A DNA stretch of 64,000 nucleotides from Sphingomonadaceae bacterium PASS1 (GCA_002255985.1 NKIR01000001.1:180914-244913); one strand, 5' to 3'. Positions 26,719 through 36,251 are shown, counted from the stretch's first letter. Notes: generated from the sequence alone by a model not told the origin. A program made the numbers and translations.

Positions 26719-27638
26719 GCCAATTCTGCCGCCAGCGCCAGTGCCGCCTGGGCAACGCGCATCTTGTCTTCCAGTGTCTGCATCAACGTGTCAGTCTGCC
26801 CCACAGCCAGTCCGACCACATCGCACCGATCACCGCTGTCGATCAGCAGGCCATCAAGAATGGCACTATAGTGGCGCGCAATGCTGTCGTTATCGACGGC
26901 CAACCCCAATTCGACCATCAGCTTTGCAGTCGGCCCTTTTAGCGCGTGCCCGCCGATCAGCGGCGACACCGCAATGACTGGCGCCTTGCACTGGATCAGC
27001 GCATCGCGGATGCCGGCTACCGAAAGCAAAGGATCGACACTAAGCCAAGGATTAGACGGGGCAATCAGGACAGTGTCGGCGGCGAGGATGGCCTCAACCA
27101 CGCCTGCAGCGGGCCGCGCCGTTTCTGCCCCGCCGAAACGGACGGCGCGCACGGCAGGTACGCAGCGGCGCTCGACAAAATAGCGCTGAAATTCCAGCAG
27201 CCCCTCATCGCTCTCGATCATTGTCGCAACAGAATCATTGCTCATCGGCAGGATCTTTGCGCCTATGCCCCATCGTCCTGCTACATGCGCAGTGATCGCA
27301 GTCAGGCTTTCTCCCCTGGCCAGCATCGCGGTGCGCAACACATGCAGCGCCACATCCATATCACCCAGTTGAAACCAGTCTTCGCCGCCCAGTTCCTTGA
27401 GCGCCGACAGGAACGCCCAGCTTTCACCTTCGCGGCCCCAGCCCTGCGCGGCATTGGCCTTACCCGACAAGGTGTAGAGCAAGGTGTCGATGTCGGGCGA
27501 GATGTGCAGGCCGAGATGGCGAAAATCATCGCCGGTGTTGACGATGGCGGTAACTCTGGCGGGATCAACCGCATGGATCAGGCCCAGCACCAGCTTGGCC
27601 CCGCCCACGCCGCCTGTGAGGACGACGATTCCGCTCAC
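26715..27638 (-). CDS. cofD: CofD: 2-phospho-L-lactate (LPPG:Fo) transferase
   Basis: A 307-residue CofD/FbiA protein that transfers the phospho-C3-acid from the GDP-activated donor to Fo, giving (dehydro-)F420-0. Diagnostic motifs: [16 protein letters not shown] (residues about 5-20), [21 protein letters not shown] (read NTGDDF and DIDTLLY), [23 protein letters not shown] and [11 protein letters not shown]. It lies between cofE and cofC with 4-base overlaps on both sides, so all three are translated together. Confidence 0.94.
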   Translation of the reverse strand: MSGIVVLTGGVGGAKLVLGLIHAVDPARVTAIVNTGDDFRHLGLHISPDIDTLLYTLSGKANAAQGWGREGESWAFLSALKELGGEDWFQLGDMDVALHVLRTAMLARGESLTAITAHVAGRWGIGAKILPMSNDSVATMIESDEGLLEFQRYFVERRCVPAVRAVRFGGAETARPAAGVVEAILAADTVLIAPSNPWLSVDPLLSVAGIRDALIQCKAPVIAVSPLIGGHALKGPTAKLMVELGLAVDNDSIARHYSAILDGLLIDSGDRCDVVGLAVGQTDTLMQTLEDKMRVAQAALALAAELA

Positions 27639-28372
27639 CGGAACAAATCCTCTGCCGCCGGACGCACCAGATCAGCCGCCGGGCGCGCGTCACCGCTGAA
27701 CGCATATCCCCTTACCAAAGCCGCCGGAATGCCCTCCGCGCCCTCCCCAGTCGCCAGATTGGCCGCCGTCGCCACCATATCGCCAAGCGCAATCTGCGTA
27801 ACTTCAAGCACGCGGCCATCGCGGTCCACATCACCACGCCGGTCGATCAATGCAGGCAGGCCCGCCGCGCCAATCGCCACCGCGACAACCCCCATGCGCC
27901 ATGGCCGTCCGAAACTGTCCGAAATCACGACCGCCATGCCTAACTCCTCGGAGAGTGCTGCCGCACTGGCATCAGGATCAACGGGCAAGAGCAAAGCGCG
28001 ATCCTCGATACCGCCGCCAATGTTGGACCGGTCAATCCCGCTATTCGCCATCACCTGCCCGTGGCGGTTCCGGGTGATGAGCACATGCGGCGCGGCGCGG
28101 ACGACGCCTTCTGCCTCTTGCAGCACCAGTTCAACCAGCCGGGGTTCCTTGTGGGTGAGCGCTGCCAGCCGCAACGCCTTTTCACTTGGCACCACGCCAT
28201 CCATCGTGACAAAGCGCCCTTCGGCCTTGGACACGATCTTTTGGGTGACTACCAATATGTCGCCAGCGCGCGGCTCCAGCCCGTTCTGTTCGAGCGCCTC
28301 GCGCAGCATCCCGGCCAGATCGTCACCGGGGCGGACTTCGCCCATCCCGGTCAGCGGGTGAATGGAGATCAT
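27635..28372 (-). CDS. cofE: CofE: F420-0:gamma-glutamyl ligase
   Basis: A 245-residue CofE-type ligase that adds gamma-linked glutamates to F420-0 with GTP. The family opening ([18 protein letters not shown]), [18 protein letters not shown] and [19 protein letters not shown] are all intact. The protein ends after the ligase domain: the C-terminal FMN-binding reductase domain of actinobacterial FbiB, which reduces dehydro-F420-0, is absent. So either the pathway uses a saturated C3 acid or a separate reductase exists elsewhere. It starts 15 bases after npdG and overlaps cofD by 4. Confidence 0.93.
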   Translation of the reverse strand: MISIHPLTGMGEVRPGDDLAGMLREALEQNGLEPRAGDILVVTQKIVSKAEGRFVTMDGVVPSEKALRLAALTHKEPRLVELVLQEAEGVVRAAPHVLITRNRHGQVMANSGIDRSNIGGGIEDRALLLPVDPDASAAALSEELGMAVVISDSFGRPWRMGVVAVAIGAAGLPALIDRRGDVDRDGRVLEVTQIALGDMVATAANLATGEGAEGIPAALVRGYAFSGDARPAADLVRPAAEDLFR

Positions 28373-28387
28373 GCGCGCCAGCGGAAA

Positions 28388-29047
28388 TCAGGCTTCGGGC
28401 TCGATCAGCGTGCCCGTGACCTGAATGCCCGCACCGTCAACCTTGTAGGTCTTGTTGATAAAGATAAGGATCGAGGTCATCGCCTCTGCCGCCGCCGAAT
28501 TGACCAGTGCGCCTGCATGGATACCGCGCAGGCCGCAATCGCCAACCAGCCCGATCACTTCGCCGCGCGCTGCCTTGTCATCGCCGAACACCAGCACGTC
28601 ACAACCGACATCGATATCCTGAATCAGCTTATGCGCCGCGACATTGTGAAAGGCGGAGACGACGCGCACATCTTCACCCAAAAAGCCTGCTGCTCGCGCG
28701 GCCGCACTGCCCTCTGCCGGCATCTGCACACGCATCACACGTGGCGGGACCAAAGGCACCGTGGTGTCCACGACAATCTTACCAGCAACATGCGGTGTGA
28801 TGGCGGTCAGCGTTGCCTCTTGCGCGGCAAAGGGCACAGTGACGATGATTATGTCAGCCGCCTTGGCTGCGCTTTCCAAATCGGTACCGGTTAGCCCAAA
28901 ACCGAGTTGCTCAGCAGTTTCTGCCGCGCTTTCGGGCTTGCGCGATCCGATGATGACTGTGCGGCCAGCCTTGGCAAGGCGGCGGGCAATCGCCGATCCC
29001 AAGGCGCCGGTTCCGCCCAAAACGGCGATCACTGTTTTATTCGACAT
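28388..29047 (-). CDS. npdG: F420-dependent NADP reductase (NpdG/Fno)
   Basis: A 219-residue enzyme that exchanges hydride between NADP(H) and F420, so it would recharge F420H2 for the LLM oxidoreductase. The Rossmann start is AVLGGTGALGSAIARRLAKAG (key G-x-G-x-x-G) with the NADP-selective IGSRKPESA (Ser-Arg after beta-2). VPFAAQEATL and VVSAFHNVAAHKL match the F420-binding part of Fno. The ATG at 29047 has GGAG 7 bases upstream; earlier in-frame ATGs lie deep inside fbiC. It overlaps the fbiC end by 11 bases. Confidence 0.9.
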   Translation of the reverse strand: MSNKTVIAVLGGTGALGSAIARRLAKAGRTVIIGSRKPESAAETAEQLGFGLTGTDLESAAKAADIIIVTVPFAAQEATLTAITPHVAGKIVVDTTVPLVPPRVMRVQMPAEGSAAARAAGFLGEDVRVVSAFHNVAAHKLIQDIDVGCDVLVFGDDKAARGEVIGLVGDCGLRGIHAGALVNSAAAEAMTSILIFINKTYKVDGAGIQVTGTLIEPEA

Positions 29048-31373
29048 GACAAACTCCATTCGTCTCTTTGGCGGGATGGCCAATATTTCCGTAAATTGTG
29101 GTGCGCTGGCGGATGCCCCGGCCTGCCGAGTCTGCAATATCCGCCATGCGGTTGGGACCAAAAATCTGACCGTTCTGGCCGCCCGCCGCACGTGTAATCG
29201 ATTCGTCCATCAGGATGCCGCCCAGATCATTGACCCCGGCGCGTAAGGCTTCGACCACGCCTTCGGGGCCCAGCTTGACCCAGCTCGCTTGTATATTGGA
29301 GATCAGCGGATGCAGCACCAACCGCGCGACCGCGTGCATCAAGATCGCCTCACGAAAACTGGGGCCGGAGCGTGACTTGCCCTTGCGCCACATCGGCGCT
29401 TCCATATGGACGAAGGGCAAGGGCACGAATTCGGTGAAACCGCCGGTTTCTTCCTGCAAATCACGGATCGCGAGCAGATGCTTGGCCCAATGGTCATAGC
29501 GGTCGACATGGCCGAACATAATCGTTGCGGTGCTGCGGATGCCCACGCTGTGCGCGGCGCGCATCACATCGAGCCATTCCGCCGTTGTCACCTTGTCCGG
29601 GCAGATGATCGCGCGGACTTCATCGTCGAGGATTTCAGCAGCAGTGCCCGGCAACGTCGATAGCCCCGCCTCCTTCAGCCACGCCAGATAATCCTCCAGC
29701 GGCTTACCCAAGGTTTGCGCGCCGTGCATGATTTCCAGCGGGGAGAAAGCGTGGATATGGATGCCCGGCGCGGCCATGCGCACTGCTGTCAAAATCCGGT
29801 GATAGGTATGGCCGTCAAAGTCCGGGTGAATGCCGCCTTGCAAGCACACTTCGGTCGCGCCGCGTTCCACCGCTTCGGCAGCGCGGCGTCCGACTTCGGC
29901 TTCGTCGATCAGATAGGCGGGACCGCGCATATCCTTGTTGCCACCCTTGGAAAAGGCGCAGAAGCTGCATTTATAGAGGCAGATATTGGTGTAGTTGATG
30001 TTGCGATTGACGACGTAGGAGACGGTGTCTCCCGCAGCTTTTGAGCGCAATTCATCGGCGGCGGCGGTGATAAACGCAACGTCGGGGCCATCAGCGCGGA
30101 ATAGCGTTTCGATCTCGTCGATGGACAGCCGGTCACCGGCTGATGCGCGGTCGATGATGGACTGGATTGCAGGTGTCGAACAGGTTTCGCCGGATTGCGG
30201 CAACGCGGGTGGCAGCTCCTCACCCCCTGCCCGCCAGCTTTCTACAACCGGAAGCCCGCGTGCGTCGACTTGTTTCCGCACCGTCACCGCTAGTGCCGGA
30301 TCAAGCCATTCGTCTGCATTGAGCGCGAAGTTCGGGCCTATCGCCAACCGCTCAACCAGCACGCGCCCCGCCGCCGCCGTGGCCTTGGTGAGCACATCGA
30401 GATGCGGCCAAGGCGCTTCGGGATTTACATGATCGGGCGTGACCGGGGAGACCCCGCCCCAGTCATTCGCGCCCGCCGCCAGTAAAACGGCCAGTTCTTC
30501 GGGCGCGTGGAGATTGGGCGGCACCTGAATGGTCATTTCGGCCCCTAGAATCAGACGCGCCGCTGCGATCGTCCACAGATGATCGTCAAGTGAAGGTTCG
30601 GGGTGGTTCACCATCTTGGTGCCAGCTTTTGCCTTGAAATTCTGGACAATCACTTCCTGCACATGGCCGTGGCGCGCATGGCTTTCGCGAATGGCGAGCA
30701 ACGCCTCAATCCGTTCCAGCCGAGTTTCGCCAATGCCGATAAGAATGCCGGTCGTGAAGGGAACGCGCGCGCGACCAGCAGCCTCCAGTGCCTCCAAACG
30801 AACGGCTGGTAGCTTGTCAGGCGATCCATAATGCGGACCGCCCTTTTCGGACAAGCGGTTAGAAGTTGTTTCCAGCATCAACCCCATCGACGCCGCCACA
30901 GGACGCAGCATGGCATAGTCGGCGTGGTCCATAATTCCGGGGTTGAGATGCGGAAGCAGACCGGTTTCGGTTAAAACCACGTTGGCCATTTCGCGCGCAT
31001 AGGACAGCGTGGATTCATGCCCCAGTTCAGTCAGCGCCGACCGCGCCGCATCATAGCGATCCTCTGGTCGATCTCCCAAAGTGAACAATGCCTCACGGCA
31101 ACCCGCCGCCACGCCCGCGCGCGCAATCGCCAACACCTCGTCTCGGCTGAGATAAGCTTTGCCAGTATTCGCCGGGGTGGTTGCAAAGGTGCAATAATGG
31201 CAGGCATCGCGGCACAATTGCGTCAGCGGGATGAAGACTTTCCGGGAATAGGTGACCAGTGCGCCATGCTGCGCGAGCGTTTCCGATTCAGCGCGCGCCA
31301 TCAGCTCTGCAAGCGTTACGGCTTCCAAATCATTCAGGATCGAGTCCGCGTTGGTCCCGTTTATGCTCTTCAT
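29037..31373 (-). CDS. fbiC: FbiC: Fo synthase (CofG-CofH fusion)
   Basis: A 778-residue bifunctional radical-SAM enzyme that builds Fo, the 5-deazaflavin chromophore of F420, from tyrosine and 5-amino-6-ribitylaminouracil. The CofG half comes first with the cluster motif CRDACHYC (C54, C58, C61). The CofH half follows with CLYKCSFC (C465, C469, C472). Both CX3CX2C sets are intact, as are NPGIMDHADY and the CofH segment QGGIHPDFDGHTYH. The fused order is the bacterial (actinobacterial-type) arrangement, unlike the split archaeal CofG and CofH. It sits 35 bases after the LLM oxidoreductase and overlaps npdG. Confidence 0.96.
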   Translation of the reverse strand: MKSINGTNADSILNDLEAVTLAELMARAESETLAQHGALVTYSRKVFIPLTQLCRDACHYCTFATTPANTGKAYLSRDEVLAIARAGVAAGCREALFTLGDRPEDRYDAARSALTELGHESTLSYAREMANVVLTETGLLPHLNPGIMDHADYAMLRPVAASMGLMLETTSNRLSEKGGPHYGSPDKLPAVRLEALEAAGRARVPFTTGILIGIGETRLERIEALLAIRESHARHGHVQEVIVQNFKAKAGTKMVNHPEPSLDDHLWTIAAARLILGAEMTIQVPPNLHAPEELAVLLAAGANDWGGVSPVTPDHVNPEAPWPHLDVLTKATAAAGRVLVERLAIGPNFALNADEWLDPALAVTVRKQVDARGLPVVESWRAGGEELPPALPQSGETCSTPAIQSIIDRASAGDRLSIDEIETLFRADGPDVAFITAAADELRSKAAGDTVSYVVNRNINYTNICLYKCSFCAFSKGGNKDMRGPAYLIDEAEVGRRAAEAVERGATEVCLQGGIHPDFDGHTYHRILTAVRMAAPGIHIHAFSPLEIMHGAQTLGKPLEDYLAWLKEAGLSTLPGTAAEILDDEVRAIICPDKVTTAEWLDVMRAAHSVGIRSTATIMFGHVDRYDHWAKHLLAIRDLQEETGGFTEFVPLPFVHMEAPMWRKGKSRSGPSFREAILMHAVARLVLHPLISNIQASWVKLGPEGVVEALRAGVNDLGGILMDESITRAAGGQNGQIFGPNRMADIADSAGRGIRQRTTIYGNIGHPAKETNGVCHVE

Positions 31374-31408
31374 TCAGTGTGCTTCAACTCACTCAGGCAA
31401 TGTTCTAT

Positions 31409-32314
31409 TCAGAGTCGTGCAATAACCTCTTCTCCGAACCATTGCACATTTTCGATATAGGCCTGGTGGCTTGGATGCGGGGCTTCGGTCATCACCCAAG
31501 TGACGCCGACAGCTGCCAACTCGTGGACAGATTCGATATATTTTTCGGCGGTTTCGCGCGTTTTAAAGTCAGGCTTGGCGCGGGAGCCGATAGCTATATC
31601 AAATGAACCGGTGCGGCCAGCTTCGGCGCGCATTTCTATTGCTTGGGCGATGTTTTCACCCAGCTGTTCCACGGAATGAATGCCCGATTCCTGATTGGCT
31701 GCGGTCATCGTGGGTGCGGCGAAGAACGGGCTCCAGCCGTCGCCGCGCAACGCGGCACGCTTGACCGCCGCTGGGCTGCCGCCGCCAATCCAGATGGGTG
31801 GTTTGGTTTGGGGAACCGGGCGCGGTTCATTGCCCGTTGCGTTAAAGCCAATGCCTTCCTTGACAACAAGACCACCATTCCAAGCCATGTGGATGGTGTC
31901 GATCGCCTCGTCAAACAGTTTGCCGCGTTTGTGGAAATCAACGCCGAGCGCCGCAAATTCGACGGTTTGATAGCCAGCCCCTGCCCCCAATATTAAACGC
32001 CCGTCTGACAGCACTTGCAATGAGGCTGCGGCCTTCGCCGTCAAAAACGGATTGCGATAGGCCATAACCAATATGTTGGTGTGCAGCATCAGCTTGGTCG
32101 TATTGGCCGCGACATAGGACAAGGCGACAAACGGATCGATTGCATCATGGCCATTGGCGTGCAACCATTCCGCCGATGGTGCAGGATGGTCGGTGACATA
32201 GCAGGCATCGACGCCCGCATTTTCCAACGCCTGCGCCATGGATTTGACCGCTTCCGCCGTTTGAAATTCTCCTGGCGTGATGACGCCGACGGGGATGTCC
32301 ATTGTAAATTTCAT
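31409..32314 (-). CDS. LLM-class F420-dependent oxidoreductase (TIGR03619-like)
   Basis: A 301-residue luciferase-like (TIM-barrel) oxidoreductase. VTDHPAPSAEW after the second strand, LHTNILVMAYRNPFLTAKAAASL, LSDGRLILGAGAGY and PIWIGGGSPAAVKRAA are the typical flavin/F420-phosphate contact regions, and it resembles the Rv2161c-type family assigned to F420. It heads the F420 operon, so it is probably the enzyme the cofactor is made for. The ATG at 32314 has AAGGA 10 bases upstream. The substrate is unknown; reduction of an enone or a hydride transfer to an alcohol is plausible. A perfect operator copy lies 46 bases upstream. Confidence 0.9.
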   Translation of the reverse strand: MKFTMDIPVGVITPGEFQTAEAVKSMAQALENAGVDACYVTDHPAPSAEWLHANGHDAIDPFVALSYVAANTTKLMLHTNILVMAYRNPFLTAKAAASLQVLSDGRLILGAGAGYQTVEFAALGVDFHKRGKLFDEAIDTIHMAWNGGLVVKEGIGFNATGNEPRPVPQTKPPIWIGGGSPAAVKRAALRGDGWSPFFAAPTMTAANQESGIHSVEQLGENIAQAIEMRAEAGRTGSFDIAIGSRAKPDFKTRETAEKYIESVHELAAVGVTWVMTEAPHPSHQAYIENVQWFGEEVIARL

Positions 32315-32360
32315 GGTCGCTTGTTCCTTTGTGGCCATTCTCGACGGCGCGATTGCAGTT

Positions 32361-32382
32361 AATGCCATAGATGATATGCATT
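32361..32382. promoter_or_regulatory. Shared operator AATGC-N12-GCATT (site 5, perfect; F420 operon)
   Basis: Perfect copy in front of the LLM oxidoreductase, the first gene of the seven-gene F420 operon. It places F420 biosynthesis under the same predicted control as the catabolic operons. Confidence 0.75.
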
Positions 32383-32439
32383 ATATGCGGGCACCGATAG
32401 TATAAGGCTGGCAGCGATGCAACGGCGCATTTCTGTCAT

Positions 32440-32459
32440 GATGTGATGTGATGTGATGC
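32440..32459. repeat. Short tandem repeat (GATGT x3, then GATGC)
   Basis: Four near-identical 5-base units in the gap between the LLM gene and the first TonB receptor. Probably slippage DNA; no function is evident. Confidence 0.7.
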
Positions 32460-32465
32460 GTCACG

Positions 32466-32483
32466 TCGCCGCCATCGCGGCGA
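32466..32483. terminator. GC-rich hairpin downstream of TonB receptor
   Basis: TCGCCGC and GCGGCGA pair around a 4-base loop, 38 bases after the receptor stop (minus strand). There is no clear U-tract, so a terminator role is uncertain. Confidence 0.35.
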
Positions 32484-32520
32484 TAAATCCCTGTTGGTTT
32501 CGTAAGCGTCCAGGGAAGAT

Positions 32521-34797
32521 TCAAAATTTGAACCCGCCCCGCACACCGTAAGTCGCCGGTTCATTGCCCTGCGAAAAATCGCCAAACGCGCCGCCCGACA
32601 AAATGAAATTATAGCGCGTATTAGTGAAGTTGTCTGCATAGACGCCGATGGTTACATGGTCGCTCGGGTCGGTCCAGTTAATCTGGGCATTAGCGATCGC
32701 ATAGCCATTTTGACGGTACCGCTGTTTGTTGGCTAAGCCCGCCGGACCCGTTGGGCCAAAGAGCGAGGGGTTGGCGACCACAAAAGATGACGTATAGCTG
32801 GCATTACCTGAAAGACCGAGGCGGCCGCCCGCAAGGTCGGTTTCATAATTGAAACCCAGATTGCCGCTAAACGACGGCGCACGCGCCATTTGCTGGCCGG
32901 TCCAATCCTGAACCTGACCCGAAACGTTGCGCTGCGTGGTGACATTGAGTCCGGTACCGGTCGCATTGCTGAAATCGGTGTAACGAGCATGAACATAAGA
33001 GACACCTGCACGAATGCTCAGATCTTGTGTGGGTGTGTACGTGACTTGCGCCTCTGCACCATAGGATCTGGCCTTTTTGGCGTTGCTGATCAACTGCACG
33101 ACCGAACCCGGGTTTACCGGACTGGGAACGGTAACCCCAACCTGCAGGTCACGGAAATCATAGAGATAAGCTGCTGCATCGAACCGGAAAGTCGGTGACG
33201 CAGTTTTGAATCCGATCTCATAGGCGGTCAGTTTTTCCGGCTTGATCGGCAACACCAATGACGGGCTGGCCACAACGGTCGGATTGAAGACACCCGAGCG
33301 GAATCCTTGCGCATAGGAAGCGTATAGACTGGTGCGGGGTGCCAATTCATAACGCAGCACGGCGCGAGGCGTGGCAGATTTAAAAACAGCTGAATTGGCT
33401 GCCGGAGGTGAAATTACCGGATTTACGCCAGGAAGCACAAAATAGTTGATGGCGCGCTTTTCATGGTTGTAGCGAACGCCCGCAGTCAAAAAGACATTGT
33501 CGGCCAGATTCAAGGTGCCGTCAGCATAAAGCGCATAAGCCTTTGATGAAAGAAAAACGAACTGGGTGTTTTGCAATCCTGCAGCATTAAAGCTGCCAGC
33601 ATAGCTTTTGGCCCCGCCCTTTCCGTAATCCAACTTGTCGTTATAATAAAATGCGCCAACGATCAGGTCGAGATTGTCGATGGCATTGATCGCAAAATCC
33701 AATGTCTGCTGAAACGTGCGTTGCCGGATCGAGGTGTTGCTCGACTGCGTGATAACCGGCTTACTGGCATCAAAATCAAACACCGAGTGGCTCAGGCGCT
33801 TGGCATAGCCCGTATAGGATGTCAGCGTACCGATCCCGGTATCCAGCGCAATTTTGCTGGTGAACTCATCGGCGCTAGCGGAACTGTCGGCAAGCGCCGT
33901 TGACGAGGCCGTGTCGCGTTCACTGGCGCGCGGCGGGGAGGCAGGCACAAAAGCTGCATATTTGTTGATTGTATATGTCGTCCCGCGCGAATCCGCGACC
34001 TTCCCGTGGTTAAAACCCAGCGTGATGTCGAGGGTTTCCGTCGGCGTGAGCAGCACTTTAGCCCGGAACGACTGGTTTTGCAGCGGAGCCGCATCGTAAT
34101 CGTCCGCCTTCGAGACAGGATTGTCGCCAATGTCGCGGATGTATCCATCGCTGGTGCGATAATAGCCCGCTAGGCTGAATGCGATTTTGTCGCTTAGTGG
34201 CACCGATACATAGGCTTGCGCGCGAATATCGTTGAAACGACCATAAGAAATCTGCGCGCGGCCGACCATTTCTTGCGATGGTGCCAACGTTTCCATGACG
34301 ATCGCGCCTGCCGTGGCATTACGCCCGTATAACGTACCTTGCGGTCCTTTTAGCACCTGAACGCTGGAAAGGTTGGCAAGGTCGCCGTTGATCGTGACCA
34401 TGTCGGGTTGGTAAAAGCCATCGACATAAACGGCAGTATTGTTTTCAAAACCATAGCCCAGCGTCAGCGTTGTAATGCCGCGAATCGCGGGCTGGGTGAA
34501 CGAGCCTCCCCGGTTGATCTGAACGCCCGTTGCAACCTGCCCCAAGTCGGTGATCCGCTGGATACCCGATTTTTCCAACGTGTCTGCACTCAGTGCGATA
34601 ATCGCCACCGGCACATCTTCCAGCCGTTCTGCGCGTCGCTGCGCGGTTACGATGATTTCGCCTTGGTCGCTGGCTTCTGCATTTTCATCAACTGCGGGTG
34701 TTGTTTGCGCCCATGCCGGGCCGGCGGCAATCGCTATCAATGCCGTTCCACTGATAAGTGCGCACTTCAACACATTGATTTTACGTGAACTAGTCAT
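32521..34797 (-). CDS. TonB-dependent outer-membrane receptor
   Basis: A 758-residue TonB-dependent receptor. A signal peptide (residues 1-30, cut after AGPAWA) is followed by a TonB-box-like EIIVTAQRR, the plug domain (VPVAIIALSADTLEKSGIQ, VQVLKGPQGTLYGRNATAGAI) and a beta-barrel ending in phenylalanine (GVRGGFKF). No N-terminal STN signalling domain is present. It would bring a bulky hydrophobic substrate across the outer membrane; the ligand is unknown. It stands alone, between the F420 operon and an SDR on the same strand (128-base gap). A degenerate copy of the shared operator lies 64 bases upstream. Confidence 0.95.
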   Translation of the reverse strand: MTSSRKINVLKCALISGTALIAIAAGPAWAQTTPAVDENAEASDQGEIIVTAQRRAERLEDVPVAIIALSADTLEKSGIQRITDLGQVATGVQINRGGSFTQPAIRGITTLTLGYGFENNTAVYVDGFYQPDMVTINGDLANLSSVQVLKGPQGTLYGRNATAGAIVMETLAPSQEMVGRAQISYGRFNDIRAQAYVSVPLSDKIAFSLAGYYRTSDGYIRDIGDNPVSKADDYDAAPLQNQSFRAKVLLTPTETLDITLGFNHGKVADSRGTTYTINKYAAFVPASPPRASERDTASSTALADSSASADEFTSKIALDTGIGTLTSYTGYAKRLSHSVFDFDASKPVITQSSNTSIRQRTFQQTLDFAINAIDNLDLIVGAFYYNDKLDYGKGGAKSYAGSFNAAGLQNTQFVFLSSKAYALYADGTLNLADNVFLTAGVRYNHEKRAINYFVLPGVNPVISPPAANSAVFKSATPRAVLRYELAPRTSLYASYAQGFRSGVFNPTVVASPSLVLPIKPEKLTAYEIGFKTASPTFRFDAAAYLYDFRDLQVGVTVPSPVNPGSVVQLISNAKKARSYGAEAQVTYTPTQDLSIRAGVSYVHARYTDFSNATGTGLNVTTQRNVSGQVQDWTGQQMARAPSFSGNLGFNYETDLAGGRLGLSGNASYTSSFVVANPSLFGPTGPAGLANKQRYRQNGYAIANAQINWTDPSDHVTIGVYADNFTNTRYNFILSGGAFGDFSQGNEPATYGVRGGFKF

Positions 34798-34860
34798 TTT
34801 CCAATCCTCTCCGGTAAAAGAGAGCTGTTGATGTTTCCCGATTCGCTCTCAGCGCACAAT

Positions 34861-34882
34861 AATGCATATCGCTATGTGTAAT
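34861..34882. promoter_or_regulatory. Shared operator, degenerate copy (AATGC-N12-GTAAT)
   Basis: Eight of ten arm bases match the shared operator, 64 bases upstream of the TonB receptor ATG. An additional TAATGCA follows at once. Could be a weak site; listed with low confidence. Confidence 0.35.
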
Positions 34883-34925
34883 GCAATTTAGCGGAAGTGC
34901 AAGTATCGCATGAAGTATCACTCTA

Positions 34926-35690
34926 TTACTCCCGCAATTTGCGGCGGTAGGGTACATTTGGCTGGCCGGTGTGTGCGGTAATGCCGCCATCAGCCGTGGT
35001 GATAGATCCGGTCATATAGGATGCCTCGTCTGATGCCAGAAAGGCCACGACATTGGCTATTTCGGACGGCTGCCCCATCCTTCCAAGCGGGATCGGGCGA
35101 AGCCAGGCCTCGCGATCTTCCGGGCGCGCTACCGTCAGGGCCGTCATCGCGGTTTCGATAAGGCCGGGGCAAAGTGCATTCACGCGAATGCCGTCGCGTG
35201 CGCAATCGAGCGCGAGCGCTCGGGTATAGTTGATCACGGCACCTTTGGAGGCATTATAGACGCCCATGCCATAATCGCCCGCCAGCCCGGAAATCGAGGC
35301 GATGTTGATGATCGCACCGCCCTGCGCGCGCATGACGGGAATGGCAAATTTGCAGAACAGGTAGATCGCCTTGATATTGATTGCGAAAACCTTGTCCCAC
35401 AATTCTTCATCCATGTCGGGGGTTTCCGCGAGCGCGCCGAGCCCCGCATTGTTCACCAACATGTCGATCCGGCCCCATTTATGGACAGTAGCCTCTACCA
35501 GAGCGGCGACTTCCTGGGCTGAGGAAGCGTCGGTTTTGACGAACGCAATCGAGTCGCTCGTTGCAGCGGGCGTTTGAATATCGGCAATCATCACCTTTGC
35601 GCCCTCGGACGCAAACCGCGCTGCAACCGCCGCTCCGATGCCATTAGCACCACCCGTCACAATTACCACTTTGCCGTCAAATCTAGCCAC
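34926..35690 (-). CDS. Short-chain dehydrogenase/reductase (SDR)
   Basis: A 254-residue classical SDR: TGGANGIG cofactor loop near residue 12, IADIQ after beta-2 (acidic, NAD-type), NNAGLG, catalytic IASISG and VYNASKGAV (Y-x3-K), and the C-terminal MTGSITTADGG. I choose a GTG start at 35690, which has GGGAGAGG 4-8 bases upstream and begins at the usual family N-terminus; an upstream ATG adds an unrelated basic stretch. It is encoded upstream of the TonB receptor on the same strand and divergent from the NTF2-like gene at 35858. Substrate unknown. Confidence 0.92.
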   Translation of the reverse strand: MARFDGKVVIVTGGANGIGAAVAARFASEGAKVMIADIQTPAATSDSIAFVKTDASSAQEVAALVEATVHKWGRIDMLVNNAGLGALAETPDMDEELWDKVFAINIKAIYLFCKFAIPVMRAQGGAIINIASISGLAGDYGMGVYNASKGAVINYTRALALDCARDGIRVNALCPGLIETAMTALTVARPEDREAWLRPIPLGRMGQPSEIANVVAFLASDEASYMTGSITTADGGITAHTGQPNVPYRRKLRE

Positions 35691-35857
35691 GTGCCTCTCC
35701 CATCCATTACGACATCGTTGATGTTTCCATCCTCGCTTGAACATAGCAGAATTTAAGTCAATACTCGTGATTCATTTCCTTTTGTTCAGGGCGATGAAAC
35801 GCTATGTGGTGGGCCGTCAAGAGAATGCGAGAATCAAGACCGAAAAGGCGAGCCGAT

Positions 35858-36238
35858 ATGAGCACAGACATACCCAATGCTATCAAAGCCGCAGAAAAGG
35901 CGCGTTGCGCCGCAATGCTGGAAAACGACAATGGGGTGCTCTCCGCCCTGCTCGATCCGCGACTGCAATTCCATCATGCTACGGGCGCCGTGGATGATAA
36001 GGATGCATATATGGCAAAGATGGCGGCGGGTCGCATCGAATATGTCGGGATCATTTGGTCAGAAGATAATGTCATCACATTGGCTGACAATGCTGCCGTA
36101 TTGACCGGGCGCATGAACACCGATGTCCGCGTTGACGGCGTCGACAAGGCGCTTGTCAATCGCGTGACGGCGGTTTGGAGCCTGAACGACGGTGCTTGGC
36201 AAATGCTGGTGTTTCAATCGACCCCGATAGCAGCCTGA
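35858..36238 (+). CDS. NTF2-fold (DUF4440/SnoaL-like) protein
   Basis: A 126-residue NTF2-like protein: opening helix AIKAAEKARCAAMLENDNGVLSALLD (read: EKARCAAMLENDNG), a strand with LQFHHATGAVDDKDAYM, and C-terminal strands ending NDGAWQMLVFQSTP. This is the DUF4440 pattern, often a small isomerase or accessory protein. The ATG at 35858 has AAGGCGAG 7 bases upstream. It is the first of three plus-strand genes with a TIM-barrel isomerase and a CoA ligase. Confidence 0.82.
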   Translation: MSTDIPNAIKAAEKARCAAMLENDNGVLSALLDPRLQFHHATGAVDDKDAYMAKMAAGRIEYVGIIWSEDNVITLADNAAVLTGRMNTDVRVDGVDKALVNRVTAVWSLNDGAWQMLVFQSTPIAA

Positions 36239-36251
36239 AGGGGCTCGCTGG

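Noticed and set aside
26946-28361. Long plus-strand open frame opposite cofD and cofE
   Set aside because: Shadow of two well-conserved F420 genes; low-complexity Ser/Ala/Arg-rich translation.
32440-32483. GATGT repeat and hairpin as a riboswitch or small RNA
   Set aside because: The repeat is only four units and the hairpin has no U-tract or conserved RNA motif.
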